Below, piece by piece: positions 1 to 5,170 of a DNA stretch of 5,170 bases. The translations under genes and the position numbers were made by a program. Numbering within the stretch: the first letter of the stretch is position 1; each line of letters starts with the position of its first letter. Origin of the DNA: Parachlamydiales bacterium. Its GTDB lineage: Bacteria > Chlamydiota > Chlamydiia > Chlamydiales > Rhabdochlamydiaceae. The stretch spans positions 1 to 5,170 of the forward strand of contig JAGVJV010000298.1 of assembly GCA_020050965.1 (NCBI GenBank), written 5' to 3'. The notes beneath the pieces were generated by a model. It worked only from the letters and a program-made list of their open reading frames with translations, ran no database searches and was not told the origin of the DNA.

Positions 1-2607
1 AAGCCTGTACCAATCCCGAAAATTGAAACACCTGCGCCAAAGAAAAGAATCCGCTCCGAATTCAAAATTCCTTCAGTCATTAAAGATAATTGGATCGCTT
101 TCGCTGGTTCGCTGGCCTGCATTGTCGGAGTCATCTTTTTTGGCATTACTTCAAGCTTCTTTGCCAAGCCGCTTGTCCGGGTAGGATTGATGCTCAGTTT
201 TTCGCTGGCCCTTTGGCTAGGTAGCAGCAAATTAAAACAAAACAAAGATCTTGTTTCTCTTTCAAAGATTTTTACCTCTGTCGCAGGAGTCGTAGCATTA
301 TTTGCTACATTTGGCGCAGGGGAGATCTCTGGACTCAAGTGTATCCACTCTCCTTTGCTGGCTTTAGCGGTTCTCTGTATGGGGATAGGGTTCAATCTCT
401 ATTTATCGATCAGAACATCCTCTCAGATCATCGCTTCGATCCATGTCATCTTTAGCGTCTTGGCCCTCTGCATACCAGCGCCGACAGCATTATTTCTCCC
501 GCTCGGGAGCATCATCGCCTTGATTGGTCTATGCAATGCTTATAAGTCGAAATGGGACCTACATCTTATTTTGATCACTGCCGCTTTCACCCTGCAAAAC
601 TTCCTTTGGACATATAGGATGGACATGTCGAGGGGCTTCGACTACCTGGCCATCGTCTGCTCGGCTTTTGTCGCCTTAGCTGCCGCAGCGATTCACTACA
701 GCAAAAATTATCAATCTAAAGAACTCAAGGCTATCCCATTATTTGCTCATTTGGTCAACTGGGGGCTCTTTGCCCTCAATGTAGGCCTGCATGCTCCTTC
801 AACACGCTGGGCGTCCGTTTTTCTTTTTGCAGCTGCTATTTCCGGATTCATTTTGGCCAGAGTCGCAAAGAGACGAGAAATCTCTTGGCTGTATATTCTC
901 GATACGCTCCTGTCTCAAATTTGCCTGTTAATTGCAATTGCCCTCTTTTCGTCCTTCTCAATTAAGCCGATCGATCTTTCTATGGCGGCCCTCATCGAAA
1001 TGCTTCTCTTTATCCATCTCGCCAATTCACAGAAAGAGAAAGTCTTGGTTCAAGCTGGCTATTTGATGCAAGTTTTTGTTTATGGAGCCGCGCTAGTCTT
1101 TTTCATGTTTGAGCTCTCGCTCCCCAAGAGTCCAATGCCGATCTATCTCCGCATGGGGATAATCGCAGCCCTTTACTGGGGGTCCTATGTTTATTTCAGG
1201 GCAAAAGATTACATTTGTGATACCTTCTCCTGCATCTGGTTCTACGAGGAAAAGAATGGGAAACAATATTCTCTAATGGCCCTATTTGGAACATGCAATT
1301 TTATCCTCATCTCTCTCTTAGGGATAAAATTCCTTCCAATCCAAGGTGTTGCCTTAGTCGGAGTTGTCTTGCTGGCCATTTTGCGACATAAGAGAGAAGA
1401 CCTTACTTGGGATCTTTCCTTTTTAGGAATGTTCATATGCCTCCATCTGCAGAATTATCTCCAGCTTTTTGCAGAAAACGATTGGACGACACGTACACAG
1501 TCGATTGCACTGATAGCTTTCGATAGTGTTCTCATCTTTAAGAACATGCTTCAATTCAAGAGCTGGGGCCGCAATTTTTATCAACCATGCATCTATGCTT
1601 TGGCGATCCTTTTAGGGCTATTTACCTACTTTTGCTCAAAAACAATCAGCGTTTTTATTCCGACTTTTACGGCTCTAGCCTATTCTCTCCTAGCACTAGA
1701 ATCGGCACGCTTTTCCTATTTTAAACGTTTTGATGAACCAGCGCGCGAGCAAATTCAACTTGGCTTTCTCATTTCCGGATTTGGCTATATCATTTATTAC
1801 CTGATTAGCTTTGTGACAGTTTCCATCCAATTTGAATCCCATTGGCATCATATCCCACTTCGGCTAGTCACAGAAATGCTCGGAATTTTAACTCTCTCCT
1901 ACTGGATCTATTTCAAACCTGCCTTCCAATCTAAAACCCTGGCAAAGATAGGCAATGGGCTCACAGATATACTCCTAGCATTCATTACCCTTTGCATCTT
2001 TTTGGAGAGCCCCGATCTTCAGCGCCCCCTCTGCTGGACTGTAATGGCAGTGGGCCTGCTCATTGGGACCAGACGCTTTAATTGGCCTGCTCGGCTCTAC
2101 ACTTATTCCTGGATCTACCTGATTGGATCGATCATCCATATCGCTTTTATTACCTATTGGGTGACTTTCCCCAAAACGACTTTCGCCGATCGTCTGCATC
2201 TCCATGCAAGTATCCCGATCCTTCTCCAACTCATCTACGCCTATCTCGCCCATAAGAAACAGTACACGATTTCCATCCTCTCGAAGCAGCCCACAACAGC
2301 CGTTCTACTTCCAATTTTCTTAGGGATCGGGCTTCTTTTCGCCTATAACTTTGAAAAGACCTTACTCACTCTGCTTTGGGTTGGATTGACCAGCGTCTAC
2401 ATCACCCTCGGTCTATTAGTGAAGAATCAACTCACTATCCGCATAGGGATGGGAGCGCTTATCCTCTGTAGCGCCCGGTTGGTGATCTTCGATCTCATGC
2501 AAAGCAATATTTTGGTTCGGGCGCTCGTCTTCTTCGGAGTCGGGATACTCATGATGATCGTCGGTGTGATTTACAAAAAATATAAGCACAGAATTACGAG
2601 CGTATGA
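1..2607 (+). CDS. Large polytopic membrane protein, DUF2339-like (5'-partial)
   Basis: The frame is open from base 1 to the TGA at 2605-2607 (868 residues here), so the gene begins upstream. The TTG at 187 and ATG at 190 lie inside a hydrophobic helix and are not credible starts. Residues 1-16 are a Pro/Lys-rich linker. From 'DNWIAFAG' (29-36) onward the protein is almost continuous hydrophobic helices (about twenty or more) joined by short polar loops, which places it in the inner membrane. Known of the family: DUF2339 proteins have an N-terminal cytoplasmic, often coiled-coil part, a Pro-rich linker, an 'ENWL..lG' entry to the membrane region, and a C-terminal 'K/R..i.Dl......R...F...G......Y.r' block. 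That last block is visible here at 825-864 (ARLVIFDL ... R840 ... VIYKKYK). The family's biochemical role is unknown, and no catalytic motif is evident. It overlaps the next gene by four bases, so the two are probably one operon. The alternative is another many-helix DUF family such as DUF2157. Coding and membrane calls are secure; the family name is less so. Confidence 0.8.
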   Translation, partial: KPVPIPKIETPAPKKRIRSEFKIPSVIKDNWIAFAGSLACIVGVIFFGITSSFFAKPLVRVGLMLSFSLALWLGSSKLKQNKDLVSLSKIFTSVAGVVALFATFGAGEISGLKCIHSPLLALAVLCMGIGFNLYLSIRTSSQIIASIHVIFSVLALCIPAPTALFLPLGSIIALIGLCNAYKSKWDLHLILITAAFTLQNFLWTYRMDMSRGFDYLAIVCSAFVALAAAAIHYSKNYQSKELKAIPLFAHLVNWGLFALNVGLHAPSTRWASVFLFAAAISGFILARVAKRREISWLYILDTLLSQICLLIAIALFSSFSIKPIDLSMAALIEMLLFIHLANSQKEKVLVQAGYLMQVFVYGAALVFFMFELSLPKSPMPIYLRMGIIAALYWGSYVYFRAKDYICDTFSCIWFYEEKNGKQYSLMALFGTCNFILISLLGIKFLPIQGVALVGVVLLAILRHKREDLTWDLSFLGMFICLHLQNYLQLFAENDWTTRTQSIALIAFDSVLIFKNMLQFKSWGRNFYQPCIYALAILLGLFTYFCSKTISVFIPTFTALAYSLLALESARFSYFKRFDEPAREQIQLGFLISGFGYIIYYLISFVTVSIQFESHWHHIPLRLVTEMLGILTLSYWIYFKPAFQSKTLAKIGNGLTDILLAFITLCIFLESPDLQRPLCWTVMAVGLLIGTRRFNWPARLYTYSWIYLIGSIIHIAFITYWVTFPKTTFADRLHLHASIPILLQLIYAYLAHKKQYTISILSKQPTTAVLLPIFLGIGLLFAYNFEKTLLTLLWVGLTSVYITLGLLVKNQLTIRIGMGALILCSARLVIFDLMQSNILVRALVFFGVGILMMIVGVIYKKYKHRITSV
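2604..2607 (+). other. ATGA stop/start overlap (translational coupling)
   Basis: The TGA stop of the membrane-protein gene (2605-2607) and the ATG of the protease gene (2604-2606) share bases. Upstream of the ATG there is only a weak purine patch (GAG at 2598-2600) placed too close to be a good Shine-Dalgarno site. This arrangement suggests that ribosomes terminating on the first gene re-initiate on the second. Coupling itself is inferred. Confidence 0.7.
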
Positions 2608-3503
2608 GAAAAGCGATTCTAAGCGTACTGCTTCTCTGTATTGCAGCTTTGGTGACACTACACCTCAAAGAACAATACCAACCCACTTTTGACAGCACTT
2701 TTTCACCCTTCTTTCAGCTGCTGGGCAAACCCCTCCAAACAGTAAATCGGACCGTGACACATTTATTCCCCATCTCCCAAGTCGATGAAAAGATGCTCGG
2801 GGAAGAGATCAAGGCGGAAATCGCTACTCATTTTCCAGTGATTAACTCAAAGAGGGAAACTGCCTATTTAAATCACCTCATCCAAGAGCTAACTGCTGAC
2901 GTCCAGAGTGGTTTTGACTATCAAGTTTTTCTCATTTCCGGCGCTCCCAATGCAATGGCACTTCCCGGTGGCGTTATCTGCTTCACCGATGAACTTCTAA
3001 ATATCTTGAGCAGCGAAGCAGAGCTGATCGGTATTCTGGGCCATGAAATCGGTCATATCGAACGAGGCCATCTCTTTGATGCAGTCAGACAGGAGATGCT
3101 CAAGAGAAAAATGGAGCAGATTTCTCTTCTTACCTATGCCCTTGATGCGATTGGCCATTTGGGCAAATGCTGTTTTAATAAAACCCAAGAAGATGAAGCC
3201 GATACCTATGCTTTCCACATGCTCGTAGATCGTGGATACGACCCCTTTTCCATGAGCAGCAGCCTCGAAAAGCTCCTACCCTACGGTGCCAATCCGAATG
3301 CCCAGACCGATTTGATCCATGATTTTCTCGCCACCCATCCCTACTTAGAACTGCGGGTCGCAAAATTCCTAGCCCAAGCTGAAAAATGGCAAGTCTCTAA
3401 CCCAGATACGCCAAGTTACGTCGGGCAGCGCAACTTCAAAGAACTCAAGACGCGCTCTCAAGTGGAATATAAGAGGGAATTCAAATCGATAAAGGCTCTT
3501 TAA
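2604..3503 (+). CDS. M48-family zinc metalloprotease, membrane-anchored or exported
   Basis: This 299-residue protein has the hallmarks of peptidase family M48. 'NAMALPGG' at 116-123 is the usual edge-strand motif. HEIGH at 147-151 supplies zinc ligands H147 and H151 and catalytic E148. 'EDEAD' at 196-200 supplies the third ligand, E196, in the E-x-x-A-D pattern. 'GYDP' (211-214) and 'THP' with a following Arg (244-251) are also typical. Residues 4-21 form one hydrophobic helix after Arg-Lys, so the enzyme is either anchored with its catalytic domain outside the cytoplasm or cleaved and released there. Cys12 lies in 'LLLC', which is not a good lipobox. Length and layout resemble the short LoiP/YcaL-type M48 enzymes; there is no TPR tail as in BepA and no multi-helix HtpX/Ste24 layout. 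Known relatives degrade misfolded envelope or outer-membrane proteins, and that role is inferred here. The ATG is chosen because it overlaps the upstream stop and directly precedes the hydrophobic segment. Confidence 0.94.
   Translation: MRKAILSVLLLCIAALVTLHLKEQYQPTFDSTFSPFFQLLGKPLQTVNRTVTHLFPISQVDEKMLGEEIKAEIATHFPVINSKRETAYLNHLIQELTADVQSGFDYQVFLISGAPNAMALPGGVICFTDELLNILSSEAELIGILGHEIGHIERGHLFDAVRQEMLKRKMEQISLLTYALDAIGHLGKCCFNKTQEDEADTYAFHMLVDRGYDPFSMSSSLEKLLPYGANPNAQTDLIHDFLATHPYLELRVAKFLAQAEKWQVSNPDTPSYVGQRNFKELKTRSQVEYKREFKSIKAL
3481..3503. other. Convergent 23-base gene overlap
   Basis: The plus-strand protease gene ends with TAA at 3501-3503. The minus-strand two-domain gene ends with TGA, read as TCA at 3481-3483 on the plus strand. 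The last seven codons of the protease and the last codons of the opposing gene therefore share DNA. No intergenic space is left for a conventional bidirectional terminator, so transcripts from the two sides are expected to be complementary at their 3' ends unless they stop inside coding sequence. Confidence 0.85.
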
Positions 3504-4524
3504 CTATTGGATAGTGATCAGGATCAACAGGATAGAAGGTGATTTCATTATTCTCTAGGACCACCTCATCAATGCCCTGAGTGTAGCAGACTCGTCCTAC
3601 AAAAGCCTTATTTTTTCTAAAACTGATTTTAAGTTTGATTTGATTTGTTTGAAAATCGGCTTTTAAAAGAGATTGAAGTTTTTTATTCTTGCCAATTTCG
3701 TTCATTAATTGATTAACGCTTGCAACTAGCAATTTCCGGGCTTTTTCCTGATCTGCTCGAGCAAAGAGAGTGAAATGGCACCTAAACTCTTCTTCACCTT
3801 TTTTAAATACAATAGCGTCTTTACATAATTTATGATGAGCATCCAAGTTCTCAGCCAAAGAAGTTCCCACCAATTCGATTGCTTCTTCGAATTCTGTTGA
3901 TTGATGAGCATAAGGATTTATCTCGGCGCTAACAGTGCTTTTTGCCTCCTCAAAAGTCTCGCTAAATTCAAAATCGGAGCCAAATGGATCAGAATGTCCA
4001 TAATAAAAAATTCTATCTCTATTTTCAGGTACATAGGAATTAGGCACTGTATGAATATAGTCTACATTCGAATCAAAGGAAGTAATGCTAGATCCATGAA
4101 ATCTTAGATGAATGGAAACAGTTTGATTGGTTACAGGATACTCCTTAAGAAAAGGTCTTAGCTTTTCATTCCCATTAACTGCCTCAATCAATCTTTCAGT
4201 TAAAGTAAGTTCTAAGGCTCTAGCATCTTCAAGAGAGGGGGAATAGTGTGCAGTTACTTCAAATTGGAGTAGATGGATCTTCTCATCTTCCTTTTCAACA
4301 TGAAATCCATTGAGAAAAAACTTGTGCTGACTTTCCAACTCTAACGCGAAGGCTTGCAAGACTTCGTTTGCATACCGGTCATTTTCTTGAGAAGCCTCAA
4401 ATGATTTCTCAAGCAAAGGATGCCTAAAATCAGCAAGTTGATAGGAAACATATCCCAGCCATGCAGAAATAAGAACGACAGGCACACCAACTATGATAAC
4501 CAATAATTTAAAAAACGTTTTCAT
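3481..4524 (-). CDS. Membrane-anchored protein with two copies of a repeated domain, function unknown
   Basis: I do not recognise this 347-residue protein. Residues 4-26 are one strongly hydrophobic helix after a short Lys-containing start; the rest is hydrophilic, so it is probably an inner-membrane anchor with an extracytoplasmic body. The body contains two diverged copies of one domain, at roughly 50-196 and 210-336. Copy 1 has 'ARALELTLTER' (101-111) and 'NEKLRPFLKEYP' (119-130). Copy 2 has 'ARKLLVASV' (262-270) and 'NKKLQSLLK' (280-288). Over 34 ungapped residues (101-134 against 262-295) I count 12 identities. Copy 1 matches the upstream gene product better: 18 of 30 residues from the AR motif to EYP/EFP. 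Predicted secondary structure per copy is helix, strands, long helix, several strands; copy 1 ends in a short helix (FEEA, 191-194). The ATG follows the stop of the upstream gene by four bases with an A/T-rich leader and no Shine-Dalgarno sequence, which points to re-initiation within an operon. A signal peptide rather than an anchor is possible. Confidence 0.85.
   Translation of the reverse strand: MKTFFKLLVIIVGVPVVLISAWLGYVSYQLADFRHPLLEKSFEASQENDRYANEVLQAFALELESQHKFFLNGFHVEKEDEKIHLLQFEVTAHYSPSLEDARALELTLTERLIEAVNGNEKLRPFLKEYPVTNQTVSIHLRFHGSSITSFDSNVDYIHTVPNSYVPENRDRIFYYGHSDPFGSDFEFSETFEEAKSTVSAEINPYAHQSTEFEEAIELVGTSLAENLDAHHKLCKDAIVFKKGEEEFRCHFTLFARADQEKARKLLVASVNQLMNEIGKNKKLQSLLKADFQTNQIKLKISFRKNKAFVGRVCYTQGIDEVVLENNEITFYPVDPDHYPIVKEPLSI
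3517..3897 (-). repeat. Second (diverged) copy of the NEK-RPFL-type domain
   Basis: This part of the two-domain gene encodes residues 210-336. It keeps the length and order of the first copy: an opening helix, a strand, the AR-L helix at 262-273, the N.K.L...LK turn at 280-288, 'TNQ' at 293-295, then 'VCYTQGI' and 'ITFYPVD' strands. The most distinctive charged residues of the family (TER, NEK, RPF) are replaced. The copies are similar only at protein level; I see no DNA-level repeat, so the duplication is old. Confidence 0.7.
3937..4377 (-). repeat. First copy of the NEK-RPFL-type domain in the two-domain gene
   Basis: This encodes residues 50-196 of the two-domain protein. It carries the complete family signature: AR.LE at 101-105, TER at 109-111, N.NEK.RPFL.E.P at 117-130, a strand at 135-142, 'IFYY' at 172-175, and a closing 'ETFEEA' helix at 189-194. 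That closing helix matches 'EPYEEA' in the neighbouring gene product. Compared with the single-domain neighbour it has a longer insertion (about 150-170) before the last strand. Confidence 0.75.
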
Positions 4525-4528
4525 TTTA

Positions 4529-5074
4529 TTATTTGTTTGATGAAGTTTGATTGACGATTTTCAAAGCTTCTTCATATGGTTCTTTCTTTAAAGTGATTAA
4601 AGATGGTGATGTTTCTTCATCTGAACAATAGGAAATTATATTCTTAAACTGTGTAACATAAGCAACGCTACCGTCAGTGTATCGTAAATTATCAGCTGTT
4701 CTAAAAGAAATGGAAACTTTTCCTCTATTCGGTTTGAAAGGAAATTCTCTTAGAAATGGCCGGATTTTCTCATTAGAATTAATAATTTCTAAAAATCGTT
4801 CTGTTGCTTTGACTTCCAGTCTACGAGCTTGCTCGATTGATACATGTTGATAGCAGTTGAAAGTCACTTTGATTTCTTCTACATCATGAGGCATTTTCCC
4901 CCCATGGCCATAACAAACTAGTCCGTAGGTTTTTTCCATCTCATTTGCAAAGGACTGTATAATTTGATTTACATAAACTTCATAATCTTCGTTCTTCTCA
5001 TTGCTACTCAAGGTGAAGCCAAAAAGAAAGAAGATGGTCCCCAAAATAAATTTATGTCCAGCTTTTATATTCAT
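4529..5074 (-). CDS. Small secreted single-domain protein of the same tandem family, function unknown
   Basis: This 181-residue protein is not one I recognise by name. Residues 1-8 contain Lys4 and Lys8, 9-22 are hydrophobic, and 'TLSSNEK' (21-27) offers a plausible signal peptidase I site after Ser23 or Ser24, so export is likely. The mature part is one family domain: helix 30-49, strand 67-75, long helix 80-108 with 'ARRLE' (83-87), 'TERFLE' (91-96) and 'NSNEKIRPFLREFP' (99-112), then strands near 118-125, 135-142 and 146-150. It ends in a conserved segment, 'SPSLITLKKEPYEEALKIV' (156-174). Cys54 and Cys74 lie in the likely exported domain and could pair, though neither is clearly conserved in the neighbour. 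The ATG lies five bases after the stop of the preceding paralogue, with no Shine-Dalgarno sequence ('aaatagaaaat' leader). Its own TAA is four bases before the next gene. The tight spacing indicates a single transcript for all three paralogues. Confidence 0.85.
   Translation of the reverse strand: MNIKAGHKFILGTIFFLFGFTLSSNEKNEDYEVYVNQIIQSFANEMEKTYGLVCYGHGGKMPHDVEEIKVTFNCYQHVSIEQARRLEVKATERFLEIINSNEKIRPFLREFPFKPNRGKVSISFRTADNLRYTDGSVAYVTQFKNIISYCSDEETSPSLITLKKEPYEEALKIVNQTSSNK
4553..4615 (-). repeat. Conserved C-terminal box of the tandem family (copy in the 181-residue gene)
   Basis: These 21 codons (residues 154-174, ETSPSL...EEALKIV) are the counterpart of 5107-5169 in the preceding paralogue, at 81% base identity by hand count and with no gaps. 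The match is strongest over KKEPYEEALKIV and fades after it, where the tails differ (NQTSSNK against KGSDQTNK). Confidence 0.8.
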
Positions 5075-5079
5075 ATTTT

Positions 5080-5170
5080 CTATTTATTAGTTTGATCGGA
5101 ACCTTTGACGATTTTCAGGGCTTCTTCATAGGGTTCTTTTTTTAGAAGAATTAATGATGGAGAATTTTCT
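5080..5170 (-). CDS. C-terminal end of a third tandem paralogue (partial at the window edge)
   Basis: Reading the minus strand from 5169 gives 29 codons and a TAG stop (CTA on the plus strand at 5080-5082), beginning 'ENSPSLILLKKEPYEEAL' and ending 'SDQTNK'. The first 21 residues match residues 154-174 of the next gene product at 19 positions. At DNA level 51 of 63 bases agree, and 8 of the 10 differing codons are synonymous. The gene therefore encodes another member of the family, and it is upstream in transcription order. Its start, signal peptide and number of domain copies lie outside the window. Confidence 0.85.
   Translation of the reverse strand, partial: ENSPSLILLKKEPYEEALKIVKGSDQTNK
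5107..5169 (-). repeat. Conserved C-terminal box of the tandem family (copy in the partial gene)
   Basis: This is the partner of the box at 4553-4615, lying 554 bases away in the same orientation. The spacing equals about one gene length, as expected for a whole-gene tandem duplication. Confidence 0.8.

Noticed and set aside
187..192. TTG/ATG at 187-192 as the start of the large membrane protein
   Set aside because: The same frame is open to base 1 and encodes a Pro/Lys-rich linker and an intact first membrane helix that fit the family; starting here would begin inside a hydrophobic segment.
1242..1436. Small minus-strand open frame inside the membrane-protein gene
   Set aside because: It lies wholly within a clearly coding gene, has no recognisable domain or start signal, and reads like the reverse of hydrophobic codons. 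The other short frames inside the protease and paralogue genes were dropped for the same reason.
2604..2645. Lipoprotein signal at Cys12 of the protease
   Set aside because: The residues before the cysteine are Leu-Leu-Leu; a lipobox needs a small residue (Gly, Ala or Ser) just before the cysteine.
3503..3515. Inverted repeat ACTAT-TGG-ATAGT as a transcription terminator
   Set aside because: The stem is only five base pairs, mostly A/T, with no following T-tract on either strand, and it lies within the coding end of the minus-strand gene.
3511..3535. Short GGATA/GATCA direct repeats near the junction as a regulatory or attachment site
   Set aside because: The units are five or six bases long and are explained by the Asp/Pro/His/Tyr codons of the two-domain protein's tail; there is no integrase or tRNA nearby.
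4529..4531. The 181- and 347-residue genes as one gene split by a frameshift
   Set aside because: Each has its own N-terminal export signal and complete domain, and the 181-residue gene ends with the same C-terminal box as the third paralogue, so its stop is genuine.

Overview
The window is fully coding on a bacterial chromosome, with two gene blocks that converge near base 3490. It looks like a Gram-negative-type bacterium: two envelope genes sit on the left, and predicted secreted or anchored small proteins on the right. Base composition is moderate on the left (about 45% G+C by hand-sampled lines) and low on the right (about 35%). The style of the proteins and the weak ribosome binding sites would suit an environmental chlamydia or another intracellular bacterium, but that is a low-confidence impression; no marker gene here fixes the taxon.

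Left block (+ strand, 1-3503): the C-terminal 868 residues of a very large polytopic membrane protein of the DUF2339 type, whose start lies upstream of the window. It overlaps by an ATGA start/stop with a complete M48-family zinc metalloprotease (HEIGH zinc site, third ligand in EDEAD, THP motif). The overlap implies co-translation, so the two products probably act in the same envelope process.

Right block (- strand, 5170-3481): three consecutive genes of one unrecognised protein family, packed 4-5 bases apart with no clear Shine-Dalgarno sequences. In order of transcription they are: the last 29 codons of one member (cut by the window edge), a complete 181-residue member with a signal peptide, and a 347-residue member with an N-terminal membrane anchor that carries two copies of the domain. 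The family signature is an 'AR.LE...TER' helix leading into 'N.NEK.RPFL.E.P', followed by beta strands and a C-terminal 'EPYEEALKIV'-type helix. I cannot assign a function. This amplified tandem family is the most interesting content of the window.

The two blocks overlap tail-to-tail by 23 bases with no visible terminator hairpin. There is no RNA gene, mobile element, CRISPR array or non-coding stretch longer than a few bases.
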